The position numbers and the translations under genes are program-made. The notes beneath the pieces are model-generated. The model had not been told where the DNA came from, did no database searches, and saw only the letters and a list, made by a program, of their open reading frames with translations. A stretch of 36,256 nt of DNA from Lentisphaeria bacterium (GTDB taxonomy: Bacteria > Verrucomicrobiota > Lentisphaeria > Victivallales > Victivallaceae), in NCBI GenBank assembly GCA_017502435.1, contig JAFVUZ010000014.1, forward strand, positions 1-36,256, given 5' to 3'. Below are positions 23,337 through 32,463 of this stretch, piece after piece; positions within the stretch are counted from its first letter, which is position 1; the number at the start of each line of letters is the position of its first letter.

Positions 23337-25628
23337 TTACAACTTCATTGTCTGATTCGGTACTGCCGACATATCTTCTTTAAATTCTTCCAATGGAATA
23401 AATTCAAGTCGCTCGTACCATACCGCTTCATCAGGATTTACGGTCGAATCCATCCAGAACATTCCCAGAGATGACGGGTTGACAAATTCCAATTTGCCGA
23501 GATTTATCCAGCGGTAATCGCCTTTTTTATCCTCTTCAGTAAATTTACCGTGGAAAATCGGCTGGTTTTTAAAGCCGCCGCCATGGTGGAATGCAGAGAA
23601 TGAAAACATTGTTTTTCCGGGGATCACTTTTTTGACTTCGGGGCGGACACGCAAACGGACAACATAAGTTTTGCCGGGGACAAGATAGTCAATAAAGGTA
23701 AAATATTTCCATTGGATACCCCAGGGCTTTTTACCGATATGGCGGGATGATTTGCCTTTAACTGCTTTTGCATCATTAAGATAGGCTGAAAGTCCGTTCA
23801 CAACCAGAGGTTTCCAGACAGTGACGGAATTTTTTGAATATTCGCTTGAATGGCGTTCCCGGTTTGCAAAATTGATTTTGTCTTCACAGCGTTTGAGAAA
23901 ATTATCACGAATGGATGCATTTGAGGGAAGGTAATTTACAATGGATTTCATGATTTCATAATATTTACGGTATTTTTCGATGCCGTAAACTTCAGCATTG
24001 CCGTCGAGTTCCATACAGAGAAAACACCAGTATTCGCGGGCAATACGACCCTTTAAAACTTCATCAGAGGAAGATTTCTGCATGGCTTTTTCAAAAATTG
24101 AATGCATTTTTGAACGTTCTATTGCAGTATATTCCAACATTGTGAAATTGTCTTTGCGGTATTGTTTGATAAATCTCTGCCATGCCTGGCGGATAAGCGC
24201 GACATATTCATTCATTTCCGGAGCACATTTACCGTAATATGCATTGATAAATTCTGCAATCAATGCGTCCATATCGGCATCCGGATTCCAGAGGAGCTGG
24301 CTGTAAACCCATTTTTTCAAGTGCATTAATGAAGCACCGCCGGTATTGCAGTCGGCAAAATACCCCATAACTTTACTGTCACGCAGATAACGCAGAGAAT
24401 CCCGCATCTGATCAAAATTAGGGTAGGGGTGAAATTTGCCGATTGCTTCAAGATAATCCCAGAAAATGACTTTTTTGTCTGCATTGATAAAACTTTTCAA
24501 TGCTTCATCAATATCCTTGTGCTCATTCAGTGCAACAAGCATTTTTATTGCATTATATCTGGTATTTATCGGAGCGAAAAAGAGGGCAATATTTTTATGC
24601 GGCTGAATTTGTGTTTTTTCGGCAGCATAAACGAGAGTTGTAACCAAAGCATCCGGTTTTTCTTTGACAAGAAGATCCGTAACTTTATTGGCAAGCATCA
24701 TCTGCACGTCGGAATTATTGTATTTTTTGAATAAAGGAGCACAGTTTGTACACTCGCACTGAGTTGAAGCTCCATCATTTGCTGAAACGCTGAAATACAT
24801 TGCTTCCGGATTATTTTTCATCTCTTCACGGATTCGTTCCAGCATAACATGAGGGACATCAGGATTGGTGTAACACACTGAACCGTATTCACTGTGCTGA
24901 CGGACACGTTTACCGTTCTGCAAAGCAAAGTATTCCGGGTGTTTGGCATAATATTTTTTGGGATTTACCAATGCAGTGTAGGTATGTATGAAAAGTTTTG
25001 AATTAAGTGAAGCTCCCGCATCTTCCGGCAAATCTGAATGATAGGAAATCGGTGCCAGACGGAAAAAAAGTTCCTCTTCTCTGGCTGATTGATGTCCATA
25101 GCGGTACATGACTTCACGGATTTGAAACGGCGGAGTATAATCTCTCGGAGTTACTGTCAGATTTTTTCCTTTGAGCTCAGGAATAATTGTAAGTCCGGGT
25201 TCTTTGCATTTCGGAATATTGCTGTATGAACGTGCGTACCAGCGGCAGCCGAGATCGTCCTGCAAATAAGTTATAACGCCATTCAGCGGACCGGGGAAAC
25301 CGCCGCGGATAAAAAGATTTCCGTCTTTAACTTTGAAACTGTAACTCTGATTTGCAAGTTTTTCTGTAAAATTATTTTCTTTGGCATATTTTGTTTCACC
25401 GACACTGATATATTTGCCGCGGATTTTATTGCGGTCGAATTTAACCGGAACGGGAAGTTTATATAATTTTTCCAGATATTCAGCCAGCAGTGCCGCTGAA
25501 TAACGTTCCTGTTTAGTCGGTTTTGACGGCAGGACAATAGTATAATCATCTATCTTGCCCAGCTGTACAACTTCTGCAAAAACAGCAGATATCACTGCAA
25601 ATAAAAATGCTGCTAACAGTTTTTTCAT
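23337..25628 (-). CDS. Secreted DUF4838 glycan-active protein (763 aa)
   Basis: A signal peptide (MKKLLAAFLFAVISAVFA) directs export. The N-terminal part resembles the GH20-type/alpha-glucuronidase accessory beta domain (LLAEYLEKLYKLPVPV, then GVITYLQDDLGCRWY). The DUF4838 core includes SVSANDGASTQCECTNC and IFWDYLEAIGKFHPYPNF. The C-terminal 150 or so residues look like a jelly-roll carbohydrate-binding domain (FIDYLVPGKTYVVRLRVRP). DUF4838 proteins are presumed glycoside hydrolases of Bacteroidetes and PVC bacteria; the substrate is unknown. I start at the second Met (25626-25628), with AAAGG upstream, rather than five codons earlier. It is last in the glycan cluster with the GH130 gene. 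Confidence 0.85.
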   Translation of the reverse strand: MKKLLAAFLFAVISAVFAEVVQLGKIDDYTIVLPSKPTKQERYSAALLAEYLEKLYKLPVPVKFDRNKIRGKYISVGETKYAKENNFTEKLANQSYSFKVKDGNLFIRGGFPGPLNGVITYLQDDLGCRWYARSYSNIPKCKEPGLTIIPELKGKNLTVTPRDYTPPFQIREVMYRYGHQSAREEELFFRLAPISYHSDLPEDAGASLNSKLFIHTYTALVNPKKYYAKHPEYFALQNGKRVRQHSEYGSVCYTNPDVPHVMLERIREEMKNNPEAMYFSVSANDGASTQCECTNCAPLFKKYNNSDVQMMLANKVTDLLVKEKPDALVTTLVYAAEKTQIQPHKNIALFFAPINTRYNAIKMLVALNEHKDIDEALKSFINADKKVIFWDYLEAIGKFHPYPNFDQMRDSLRYLRDSKVMGYFADCNTGGASLMHLKKWVYSQLLWNPDADMDALIAEFINAYYGKCAPEMNEYVALIRQAWQRFIKQYRKDNFTMLEYTAIERSKMHSIFEKAMQKSSSDEVLKGRIAREYWCFLCMELDGNAEVYGIEKYRKYYEIMKSIVNYLPSNASIRDNFLKRCEDKINFANRERHSSEYSKNSVTVWKPLVVNGLSAYLNDAKAVKGKSSRHIGKKPWGIQWKYFTFIDYLVPGKTYVVRLRVRPEVKKVIPGKTMFSFSAFHHGGGFKNQPIFHGKFTEEDKKGDYRWINLGKLEFVNPSSLGMFWMDSTVNPDEAVWYERLEFIPLEEFKEDMSAVPNQTMKL

Positions 25629-25643
25629 TGAATGACCTTTCAT

Positions 25644-25886
25644 GGTAAGGAGTTTTAGGGAAATAAGGAATTTAAGGAAGTTAAAAAAATACTTAAAAAG
25701 GTTTGGAAAAAGATGATCCTCCTACGCTAAAGCTTCGGCAGAATAAAGGGGAGGAATAAAGTTGTTTTCTTTATTTTGCTTTCTTTTTTAAAAAGAAAAC
25801 AAGCAAAACAGCTTTCTTTGTTTTACTTTCTTTCACTGCGAAAGAAAGTAAAGTTTTTCTTCTCCCCCTGCATAACTCAACACTTT
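25644..25886. other. Hairpin-rich spacer between GH130 and DUF4838 genes
   Basis: No gene is seen. The spacer holds a polypurine tract resembling one at 27785 (TAAGGAGTTTTAGG), a CTACGCTAAAGCTTCGGCAG motif typical of dispersed repeats, and two stem-loops. The stronger has 13-bp arms at 25821-25834 and 25840-25853 around an ACTGC loop; the other pairs TTTTGCTT with AAGCAAAA near 25773-25807. They may attenuate or process the transcript. Confidence 0.5.
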
Positions 25887-26939
25887 CTACACCTTGAACT
25901 TTTTGACATGGTCGAGAGCGGAGGCAAGACTCATGGTGGCAGTACCAATAGAGATATCGCAGATGCCGTAGAAGAGACGGATTTCGTCACCGGTGACAAC
26001 ATTGGCACAGGGAAAAATACATCCGGGGTAGGGGCCGTTGAGTTCCAGTTCGCCTTCAGGTTCCATGATGGGCGATGGTGTACGGCAAATGACTTTGCGG
26101 GGGTCTTCACGGTCGAGAAGAGCGAGACCGACACGATAAATACCTTTGCGGTCAACACCGTGATAAGTCATAAGCCAGCCGTCATCAGTGGGAATGGGAA
26201 CGCCTGAAGGTCCGACTTTCATGGATTCCCATTTCTGTTCAGGGGCAAGGAGCATATAGTCATCGGGAAGGTCGATTTTGTCTTTCATGTTCCATGCTTC
26301 GGCAATTTTGCCGGAACACCATTTGTTGATGGTATCTGTGTAAAGAATCCATGCACGTCCCGGTTCATACATCATGGGAAGAAGCCATGCGGGAGCTGAA
26401 CTCGGACGATGCAGATAAACATATTTGCCGTTGATTTTTTCGGGAAAAAGTACAACATTGGCATCATTCATATGTTCACTGGAAATTGCTCCGAGCCGTT
26501 CAACATTCTGCCAGTCAGTGGTTACGGCAAGACCGACACGGCGATTGTTGCGTTCCCATGCAATAGCGTGTTCGCCTTTGGGGTCATATGTGCGTTTGCC
26601 GTTTACCCAGTCATTCATATTGACACAGCGGGCGGCATAGGTGATATAAAATTTGCCATCGAGCAAAGTCACACGCGGGTCTTCGGTCGTGCCGTGGTCA
26701 AAAGCTTTTTCATTTGGGTCAGGAGGCAGAAAAGGAGTTTCACGGACTGTAAAATTAACACCGTCAGTACTTTCAGCATAGCCGAGTTGAATGCAGCCTT
26801 TGCCGTCATTTCCGGAGAAAATCATACGGAATCTGTCTTTGTCATAAACAACGCCGGGATTGAAAACACTTTGTTTGGTCCACGGCAAATCATCCATGGG
26901 GGCAAGAATAGGATTATTATCTCTGTAAATTTTCAACAT
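25887..26939 (-). CDS. GH130 family mannoside phosphorylase (350 aa)
   Basis: The protein is a five-bladed beta-propeller of the GH130 type. NPILAPMDDLPW and FNPGVVYD lie at the N-terminus, GTTEDPRVTLLDGKFYITYAA (82-102) carries the general-acid Asp (D87 in EDPR), and HRPSSAPAWL and WLMTYHGVD lie further on. GH130 enzymes phosphorolyse beta-1,2- or beta-1,4-mannosides to mannose-1-phosphate, or hydrolyse them. Length is normal and there is no signal peptide, so action is intracellular on imported oligosaccharides. It follows a prepilin-like gene by 20 bases and precedes the DUF4838 gene, suggesting a mannan or N-glycan use locus. Confidence 0.92.
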   Translation of the reverse strand: MLKIYRDNNPILAPMDDLPWTKQSVFNPGVVYDKDRFRMIFSGNDGKGCIQLGYAESTDGVNFTVRETPFLPPDPNEKAFDHGTTEDPRVTLLDGKFYITYAARCVNMNDWVNGKRTYDPKGEHAIAWERNNRRVGLAVTTDWQNVERLGAISSEHMNDANVVLFPEKINGKYVYLHRPSSAPAWLLPMMYEPGRAWILYTDTINKWCSGKIAEAWNMKDKIDLPDDYMLLAPEQKWESMKVGPSGVPIPTDDGWLMTYHGVDRKGIYRVGLALLDREDPRKVICRTPSPIMEPEGELELNGPYPGCIFPCANVVTGDEIRLFYGICDISIGTATMSLASALDHVKKFKV

Positions 26940-26959
26940 ATTACAACCGTCTTAAATAA

Positions 26960-27631
26960 TTACAATTCTGATGCGAGTAAGGTGAAATGAGTTGTGTCAT
27001 CTTCAAATTCTTTTTGAGAAAGAGCGGCAACAGAACCGTTTATTTTTGCAACATTGGCTTTATTATTATGGTGCAGAGCCACGGGACGCCATCCTCCGTT
27101 TGCAGATTCTTCGCCGGGTTTGCGTGCAGTCTGCTGGAAACATTTTGAATTTGAAGAATTGTCTTCAATCCATTTTTTTGACATTTCTGAAATATAGATA
27201 AAATTCGGATTCATATTTCCGAGTTTCAATTTGCGTGAACCGCAAGTATCCGGAGAACCTGAATTATAGGTACAAAAAACACTTCCGACAATGGAGTTGA
27301 CAACAAAACCTCCAGCTTTGGGAGCTTCAGGACATTCCCCGACTTTACTTTTTGGTGAAACATATCCGTCATACAAATATACTCCATTTGTTCCGGTTCC
27401 ATCCAAAATTTGGGCGAGATCCAAGCCCCAGGCATTAGTCGGCGGCAGCATATCATCATAATCTGCAGCATAAAGCACAGAAGCATTCATCATCTGCCGC
27501 ATATTGCTCATACATTTTGTTGCTCTTGCTCGTTCTCTTGCCTTGTTGAGGGCAGGGAGAAGCATACCGGCGAGAATTGCGATAATAGCGATTACAACCA
27601 GAAGTTCGATGAGGGTAAAAGATTTTTTCAT
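26960..27631 (-). CDS. Prepilin-type N-terminal methylation protein (223 aa)
   Basis: The N-terminus [20 protein letters not shown] is the class III signal (cleavage before F5, Glu at +5), followed by [12 protein letters not shown]. The body ends with a [21 protein letters not shown] motif, the H...DG-like repeat of the large PVC-type pseudopilin family. Lentisphaerota and Planctomycetes carry tens of such proteins, often near glycan genes. They may form minor pseudopili or surface structures, but their role is not established. It is likely co-transcribed with the GH130 gene. Confidence 0.9.
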   Translation of the reverse strand: MKKSFTLIELLVVIAIIAILAGMLLPALNKARERARATKCMSNMRQMMNASVLYAADYDDMLPPTNAWGLDLAQILDGTGTNGVYLYDGYVSPKSKVGECPEAPKAGGFVVNSIVGSVFCTYNSGSPDTCGSRKLKLGNMNPNFIYISEMSKKWIEDNSSNSKCFQQTARKPGEESANGGWRPVALHHNNKANVAKINGSVAALSQKEFEDDTTHFTLLASEL

Positions 27632-28121
27632 TTTTTTCTCCTTTTGTTAGGGGGTTGGGTTTTCAGTTTTTTTGTTTTTACACGGCATCCGCCTTCGCAC
27701 AAGGCTTCCGTCTTCGTTGTCACTACGCCGTGACAAGTCGGCGGGACAAGCAGCCGTTGGCGGATGGCTGGGACAAGGCGGATAGTAAGGAGTTTTAGGA
27801 ATTTAGGGAGTTTAGAGAGATTGCCTCTGACTGCACTGCAGTCAGGCGTATGTCTTCGCTCTCGCGTAACTTTGACCGCATTCGGTATCAGTAGGTCAGC
27901 CGCATCAGCGTCCTCGTCAGCCCGACTTCGAGTGCAGTCATTTGTTTTATCCTTAAACTCCTTATCTTCCTTAAATTCCTTAGTGTTTGTCATGCCTTGC
28001 CGCAGACATCCACGGCTTTGCCGTGATACCAAGCGGGATGGACATCCCCGGCTTTGTCGTGATACCAAGCGGGATGGACATCCCCGGCTTTGCCGTGAAA
28101 CTTCCTATAATCAATATTATA
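27632..28121. other. 490-bp repeat-rich intergenic region
   Basis: No gene is supported; the open frames are repeat translations. It holds GC-rich blocks with alternating CCGCCTTCG/GGCGGA segments at 27680-27785, polypurine TAAGGAGTTTTAGGAATTTA-like tracts at 27786-27815 and (inverted) 27955-27983, a 19-bp palindrome at 27827-27845 (CTGACTGCA/TGCAGTCAG), and a 36-bp tandem repeat at 28006-28098. Confidence 0.6.
28006..28098. repeat. 36-bp tandem repeat, about 2.6 copies
   Basis: Copies begin at 28006, 28042 and 28078 and differ at only one or two positions. Each contains the small hairpin CACGGC-TTT-GCCGTG (or a one-base variant) followed by ATACCAAGCGGGATGG. The third copy breaks off after CCGTGA. 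Confidence 0.85.
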
Positions 28122-28754
28122 TTATTTTGCAACAGTCCAGTATTTGTTGTCAGTCTTGAAAGTTTTTTCGTCAAGATTTTCCACACTGCCATCGATTTTT
28201 CCGACATTTGCGGTATCATCATCATGACGAAGCATAATATCACCCCATTTATTGCCGTTGATACTGGCACGGCGGGGAATAAATGACGGAGTTGAAGTGA
28301 TTTTACGCCAGTTTTGATTGATATCAGCAAGATAAATCAGAGAAGGATTCATTTTGTCAATGCTGACTCCCCATGCATCCTGTTTGTTTTTGAATGAACT
28401 TGAAACTCCGTAAGAGATATTTTTTATAATCGGCTCGTCAGGACAATAAAGAATATTTGATTTGACAGGTATGTAAGATTTTTTGCCGGCTTTGATTCCG
28501 TTTGCAACACGGACATATCCTTTCAGATACAAATCCCAATCCATACTGTTGTAATTTGCCGGAGCCATAAAGCCCTGATAATCATTGGCATAAGCAAGTG
28601 CTGCCGCCATGATCTGTTTTTGATTACCTGCACAGCTTGCTTCTTTTGCTTCAGATTGTGCTTTGGCGACAGCCGGCATAGTCAGCACAGCAAAAACTGC
28701 AATAACTACCATGATAACAGACAGTTCAAACATTGTAAATTGTTTTTTGTTCAT
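28122..28754 (-). CDS. Prepilin-like protein, second copy (210 aa)
   Basis: The N-terminus QFTMFELSVIMVVIAVFAVL keeps the pilin pattern (F, Glu at +5, hydrophobic helix), but with MFE in place of LIE. The body parallels the downstream gene: SCAGNQKQIMAAALAYANDY, then ...DIMLRHDDDTANVGKIDGSV near the end. It is a divergent paralogue of the 223-aa protein, perhaps the first gene of the glycan cluster. Function is unknown beyond the inferred pseudopilin-like export and assembly. Confidence 0.85.
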   Translation of the reverse strand: MNKKQFTMFELSVIMVVIAVFAVLTMPAVAKAQSEAKEASCAGNQKQIMAAALAYANDYQGFMAPANYNSMDWDLYLKGYVRVANGIKAGKKSYIPVKSNILYCPDEPIIKNISYGVSSSFKNKQDAWGVSIDKMNPSLIYLADINQNWRKITSTPSFIPRRASINGNKWGDIMLRHDDDTANVGKIDGSVENLDEKTFKTDNKYWTVAK

Positions 28755-28805
28755 TTTTTTTCTCCATTTTCAGGGTTGATAACAATAATTTTCCTCACTG
28801 TCTTT

Positions 28806-28834
28806 ACTATACTATATTTTTCAATATATAACAA
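28806..28834 (-). promoter_or_regulatory. Putative promoter of the prepilin-GH130-DUF4838 cluster
   Basis: On the minus strand TTGTTA (28829-28834) and TATAGT (28806-28811) are 17 bases apart, about 50 bases before the 210-aa prepilin gene. The TATAGT is directly repeated (28811-28816). The divergent AraC gene begins 180 bases away, so AraC binding here is plausible. Confidence 0.5.
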
Positions 28835-29010
28835 TAGCAAAAATTTTTAAAATATATCTGATATTCCCAAAAATGGATTTGTAAAAAAATTTTCCGTTGA
28901 TATATTATACGCCGGAATTTAAAATATTTTCATAATATGACAGAATATTGCAGTGTTTAAATTAAAAAAAATTATAACGTATTGCAGATAAGTATATTAG
29001 GAGATAAAAA

Positions 29011-29904
29011 ATGAGTGAAAAAAATAAATTCAACATTCAAACTTTCGGCAGTTATAAGCATTTGCAGGGTGAATTTGACGATATGAAAATCAGCTTTATT
29101 GACAGCAACCGTATGGAAGCCAATGAAGAAAGTGTATACAGAAAGCATACTCATATCGTATATGAAGCAATAATTATTGAGCATGGAAATTATAAATGTA
29201 CTGTCAATGATAAAATGGTAAAACTCAGTAAATGGGATATAATCGTCATTCAGCCGGGACAGAAACATGAAGACTTTCTGGCAAAAGGGACGATATGGTA
29301 CACGTTTCATTTCTGTATTACATCAGATGATAAATTGAATATGCTCATTTTTGACAAAAATATCCGGCCGTCAGAACAGATTATTCATCTTGCATCGCCG
29401 GAAAGAGATTTTTTCAGCAATATGATAAAACTTTTTGAAAGTGAATCACAGGAAAATATTTATGAATGTTATCTGATACACAATGCATTGTTTATTGCTG
29501 TATTCCGCAAAATTATGTCGCTGTATTCGCCTTTTCTGCTGAATGAGCAGTTTTCTTCACGGCACATGGTGCAGCAGCAGGCGGCTAAAATTACTTCAGT
29601 TTTTCAGAAAAATCTTTCCAAACAGCCGTCGCTTGCAGATTTGTGCAAACAATGTTCCATGAGCCGCAGTTCTCTGCACCGCACCTGTCAGATTTATTTT
29701 AATATGCCGCCGAGAACAGCGTTTCTGAATTACAAAATGAATCATATTGTTGAGTTTATCAAAAAAAATCCTGATACCAGCGTAAAAGAATTAAGTCTGA
29801 TTTTCGGTTTCAAAAATCAATTCCATTTTTCAAGAATGTTCAAACAGCAAATAGGATGTTATCCGAGTCTGCTGCTGCTGAAATACAGAAAGAATCATAT
29901 TTAA
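29011..29904 (+). CDS. AraC/XylS-family transcriptional regulator (297 aa)
   Basis: The C-terminal 100 or so residues form the double HTH: SLADLCKQCSMSRSSLHRTC and SVKELSLIFGFKNQFHFSRM, the second being the characteristic AraC signature ending KQQIGCYPS. The N-terminal half is a cupin-like sensor (KHTHIVYEAIIIEHG, VIQPGQKHEDF). AGGAG lies before the ATG. Divergent from the prepilin/GH130/DUF4838 cluster, it most likely senses an oligosaccharide or sugar and activates that cluster. Confidence 0.93.
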   Translation: MSEKNKFNIQTFGSYKHLQGEFDDMKISFIDSNRMEANEESVYRKHTHIVYEAIIIEHGNYKCTVNDKMVKLSKWDIIVIQPGQKHEDFLAKGTIWYTFHFCITSDDKLNMLIFDKNIRPSEQIIHLASPERDFFSNMIKLFESESQENIYECYLIHNALFIAVFRKIMSLYSPFLLNEQFSSRHMVQQQAAKITSVFQKNLSKQPSLADLCKQCSMSRSSLHRTCQIYFNMPPRTAFLNYKMNHIVEFIKKNPDTSVKELSLIFGFKNQFHFSRMFKQQIGCYPSLLLLKYRKNHI

Positions 29905-30029
29905 ATAATTGCAGTGAAAACAGAGCGATTTGAAAAAAAATACTTTTTCTATTTTTAAGATCTGACTTGTTTTTCTTTGTAAATGCTGTATTGTTCTGCC
30001 GGAAACAAAAAGAAAAAACGGAGGCATTT

Positions 30030-30698
30030 ATGAATATTTTTGTGCTGCACTATTATGATGATGTAAACAGTTTCAATCATCGTCTTTTTTTAAGGGAATG
30101 TGATTTTTTTGAGCAATCAGGATATAATGTTATCTCAACTCAGCTGAGTCATGATAATTTCAATCCGGTATCAGACAGAAATAATTTCACTGCGTGCAGC
30201 GGCAAAGATTTTTTCAGTCAGAAAAAGGAGGAACGGGCCGCTTCAAAAAATAATACTTTTCATCCCGATATCGAAGCGGAGATTGTAAAACTTGAAAGTT
30301 GTGATTTTCTTTTGTGGCAGTTTCCCTTGCGGCACTTTTCCATGCCGGCAGTATTGAAGGGGTATGTTGATAAACATTTCGCTCTCGGCAGAATTTACGG
30401 CGGCATAAATATTTATGAAAACGGATTTTTCCGCGGCAAAAGAACATTGCTGTCCATCGTTTCTGAGTACGACGAGGAATATTACCGTCCCGGCGGTCTG
30501 CATGGCAATATTCATGAGATTTTGAACCCGATTCACAGAGGTATTCTGCAATATGTCGGATTTGACGTGCTGGGAGATCATATTTTTTATGCACCCGACG
30601 AAAAAATGCCGGATGAACAGGAAAAAATGATGGATGATTTTATACGCCGTCTGCATTATATAAGTGCAGAATCTCCGGCAGTAATCACACGTTATTAA
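30030..30698 (+). CDS. Flavodoxin-like fold NAD(P)H oxidoreductase (222 aa)
   Basis: LLWQFPLRHFSMPAVLKGYV and the following ALGRIYGG are hallmarks of the NQO1/MdaB/KefF (Flavodoxin_2) family of FMN- or FAD-dependent quinone reductases. The N-terminus MNIFVLHYYDDVNSFNHRL replaces the usual flavin phosphate loop start. I choose ATG 30030 because GGAGG lies just upstream; an upstream in-frame ATG (29967) lacks a site. It probably reduces quinones or electrophiles. It ends 4 bases into the convergent cdaR gene. Confidence 0.88.
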   Translation: MNIFVLHYYDDVNSFNHRLFLRECDFFEQSGYNVISTQLSHDNFNPVSDRNNFTACSGKDFFSQKKEERAASKNNTFHPDIEAEIVKLESCDFLLWQFPLRHFSMPAVLKGYVDKHFALGRIYGGINIYENGFFRGKRTLLSIVSEYDEEYYRPGGLHGNIHEILNPIHRGILQYVGFDVLGDHIFYAPDEKMPDEQEKMMDDFIRRLHYISAESPAVITRY

Positions 30699-31663
30699 TT
30701 GTTTTCAAATGCGGTCAAGGTCAACTGAACCGGAGTAACAGAGTTTATTTTGACTTCAGGAGAACGGGCGGAACAGCGTACATTCAGAATGTATTCGCCG
30801 GCTTTGATGATTCCTTTGGCATTGACAAATACATCAAAATCATTGCCGGTGAGAAAATGCACCGTCCTTGACGGACCGGAAAAATCAATATCCACGAATG
30901 CCGGAGTCAGTTTGTATTTTAAAGAATCAGCCTTGTCAGGCGGCAGAATCAGAGACACGGGAACTTTTTTTATTGTACGTTTGCCGAAATTCTGAACTAT
31001 ATTTATTTCGCAAGTCACTTTTGAGGGGGCGGTTGTCACTCCGGCAATGGGGGCAATATCTGCATTGTATTTGAAACTGTCATTTATGGAATTATCGATC
31101 GGGACAGGGGAGGTGAGCACTTCTTTGATATTATTGAGTTTTGATTTCGGACCTGAAATCATAACTTCAGCCGGAAAAACTGTACTGGATGAAACAGAAT
31201 AGTTTTCTGAAAGTTTTTTCAATGAGTCAAAAGTTACACGAACAGGAACTTTTTTGCTTTCTATTACTTCAAGATTGACAGTCAGCCGCGGTGTATGGAT
31301 TTCTTTAATGCGGATGCCGAACGGAGTTTTTATATTTTTGGCACTGAGTTCAACCAAGCCGCTCTGCAAATGCATCTGGTCGATTTCAACCATGATTCTG
31401 ATTTCTTCCGGAGTCAGTTTGGCAATACGCTGCGGTGAACCTTCAACCGATATGGATGCAGTATATCCTTTGTTGTCCAGGTTTATGATATTGGAATTGG
31501 GATATTCAAGCTTGACCGGAATTCCGGAAATTTCACGGATTTCATTTTTTGCTGAAAATACGTCTGAACGTATCAGGTAAATCAAAAGTGCCAGAGCCAA
31601 TGCCATTACAACTCTGACCCAGTCGGAACATAAATGATTCCATAATCTTTTAAACATTTTCAA
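30695..31663 (-). CDS. cdaR: CdaR-like YbbR-domain protein (322 aa)
   Basis: One N-terminal membrane segment (VRVVMALALALLIYLI) is followed by tandem extracytoplasmic YbbR repeats, seen as recurring 'pV.l....p.gy' strands, e.g. IPVKLEYPNSNI, VPVRVTFDSLKK and VPVSLILPPDKA. CdaR proteins bind and modulate the diadenylate cyclase CdaA. The start overlaps the cdaA stop by 4 bases, which supports the assignment. Confidence 0.88.
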   Translation of the reverse strand: MKMFKRLWNHLCSDWVRVVMALALALLIYLIRSDVFSAKNEIREISGIPVKLEYPNSNIINLDNKGYTASISVEGSPQRIAKLTPEEIRIMVEIDQMHLQSGLVELSAKNIKTPFGIRIKEIHTPRLTVNLEVIESKKVPVRVTFDSLKKLSENYSVSSSTVFPAEVMISGPKSKLNNIKEVLTSPVPIDNSINDSFKYNADIAPIAGVTTAPSKVTCEINIVQNFGKRTIKKVPVSLILPPDKADSLKYKLTPAFVDIDFSGPSRTVHFLTGNDFDVFVNAKGIIKAGEYILNVRCSARSPEVKINSVTPVQLTLTAFENN

Positions 31664-32463
31664 ACCCTCCCCAAAAGTTGACTGATTGCATAATCGCTGC
31701 CTTTTTCGACCAGCATCAGATTGAGAACTGCATATAATTTATCCTGTGGAATATTTTTCCACATAAAACCTCTGACGGCGATACTGATAGTTCCGCTTTC
31801 CTCTGAAACCACCAAAGCAACAGCATCGCTTTCATCGGTAATCCCGACTGCGGCACGATGACGTGTGCCCCAGCGTTTTGAGATGTTTTCATTATGACCG
31901 AGAGGCAGAATGGCACGGGCAGCAACAATGCGGTTGTTGCGGATGATAACAGCTCCGTCGTGAAGAGGTGCTTTCGGATAAAATATTGATTCCAGCACGA
32001 TTGCCTGTACCGGGTTATCAAGTTTGATTGCTTCGTCAATGATTGCCTCCATCTGGATTTTGCCTTCAATAACTATCAAAGCCCCGCATTTTTGGTCGGC
32101 CATAGCACAACAGGCCTGAACGATTTCGTGGATGGCTTCTTTTTGCTGGCCCTTGAAAATAAAAAGAGAGGTTCCGAGTTTGGCAAAACCCTGACGGATT
32201 TCCGACTGAAAAATTACTATGGCGGCAAAAGCAAACACGATCCAGAGTTCACGCAGCAAATTGTACAATGTTGAAAAATTCAACAGTTTAAACAGCAGAA
32301 TCGTACAGACCAGCAGCAGAAACATACCTGACAAAACAAAAACCGCTCTTGTACGGCGGAGATAATACAGCAGAAAATATATGAAAATCGCAATAGTCAG
32401 AATTTCCAGCAAAGGAATAATCGTATTGTAAAGATTTAAAAATCCATCTGAATTCATTTTCAA
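31660..32463 (-). CDS. cdaA: Diadenylate cyclase CdaA (267 aa)
   Basis: Membrane segments occupy residues 15-85 (LLEILTIAIFIYFLLYYL, VFVLSGMFLLLVCTILLF, LWIVFAFAAIVIF). The DAC domain follows, with the catalytic LHDGAVII (168-174) and GTRHRAAVG (199-207). CdaA condenses two ATP into cyclic di-AMP, a second messenger for osmolyte and cell-wall control. Length and layout are normal. It overlaps folP upstream and cdaR downstream by 4 bases each; the Firmicutes equivalent is cdaA-cdaR-glmM, and glmM is not in this window. Confidence 0.95.
   Translation of the reverse strand: MKMNSDGFLNLYNTIIPLLEILTIAIFIYFLLYYLRRTRAVFVLSGMFLLLVCTILLFKLLNFSTLYNLLRELWIVFAFAAIVIFQSEIRQGFAKLGTSLFIFKGQQKEAIHEIVQACCAMADQKCGALIVIEGKIQMEAIIDEAIKLDNPVQAIVLESIFYPKAPLHDGAVIIRNNRIVAARAILPLGHNENISKRWGTRHRAAVGITDESDAVALVVSEESGTISIAVRGFMWKNIPQDKLYAVLNLMLVEKGSDYAISQLLGRV

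Noticed and set aside
28006..28098. Possible CRISPR array
   Set aside because: The 36-bp units are contiguous with no variable spacers and there are no cas genes.
27980..28330. 116-codon minus-strand ORF with repeated GMSIPLGIT units
   Set aside because: The repeated peptide is a translation of the 36-bp DNA tandem repeat and overlaps the prepilin gene in another frame.
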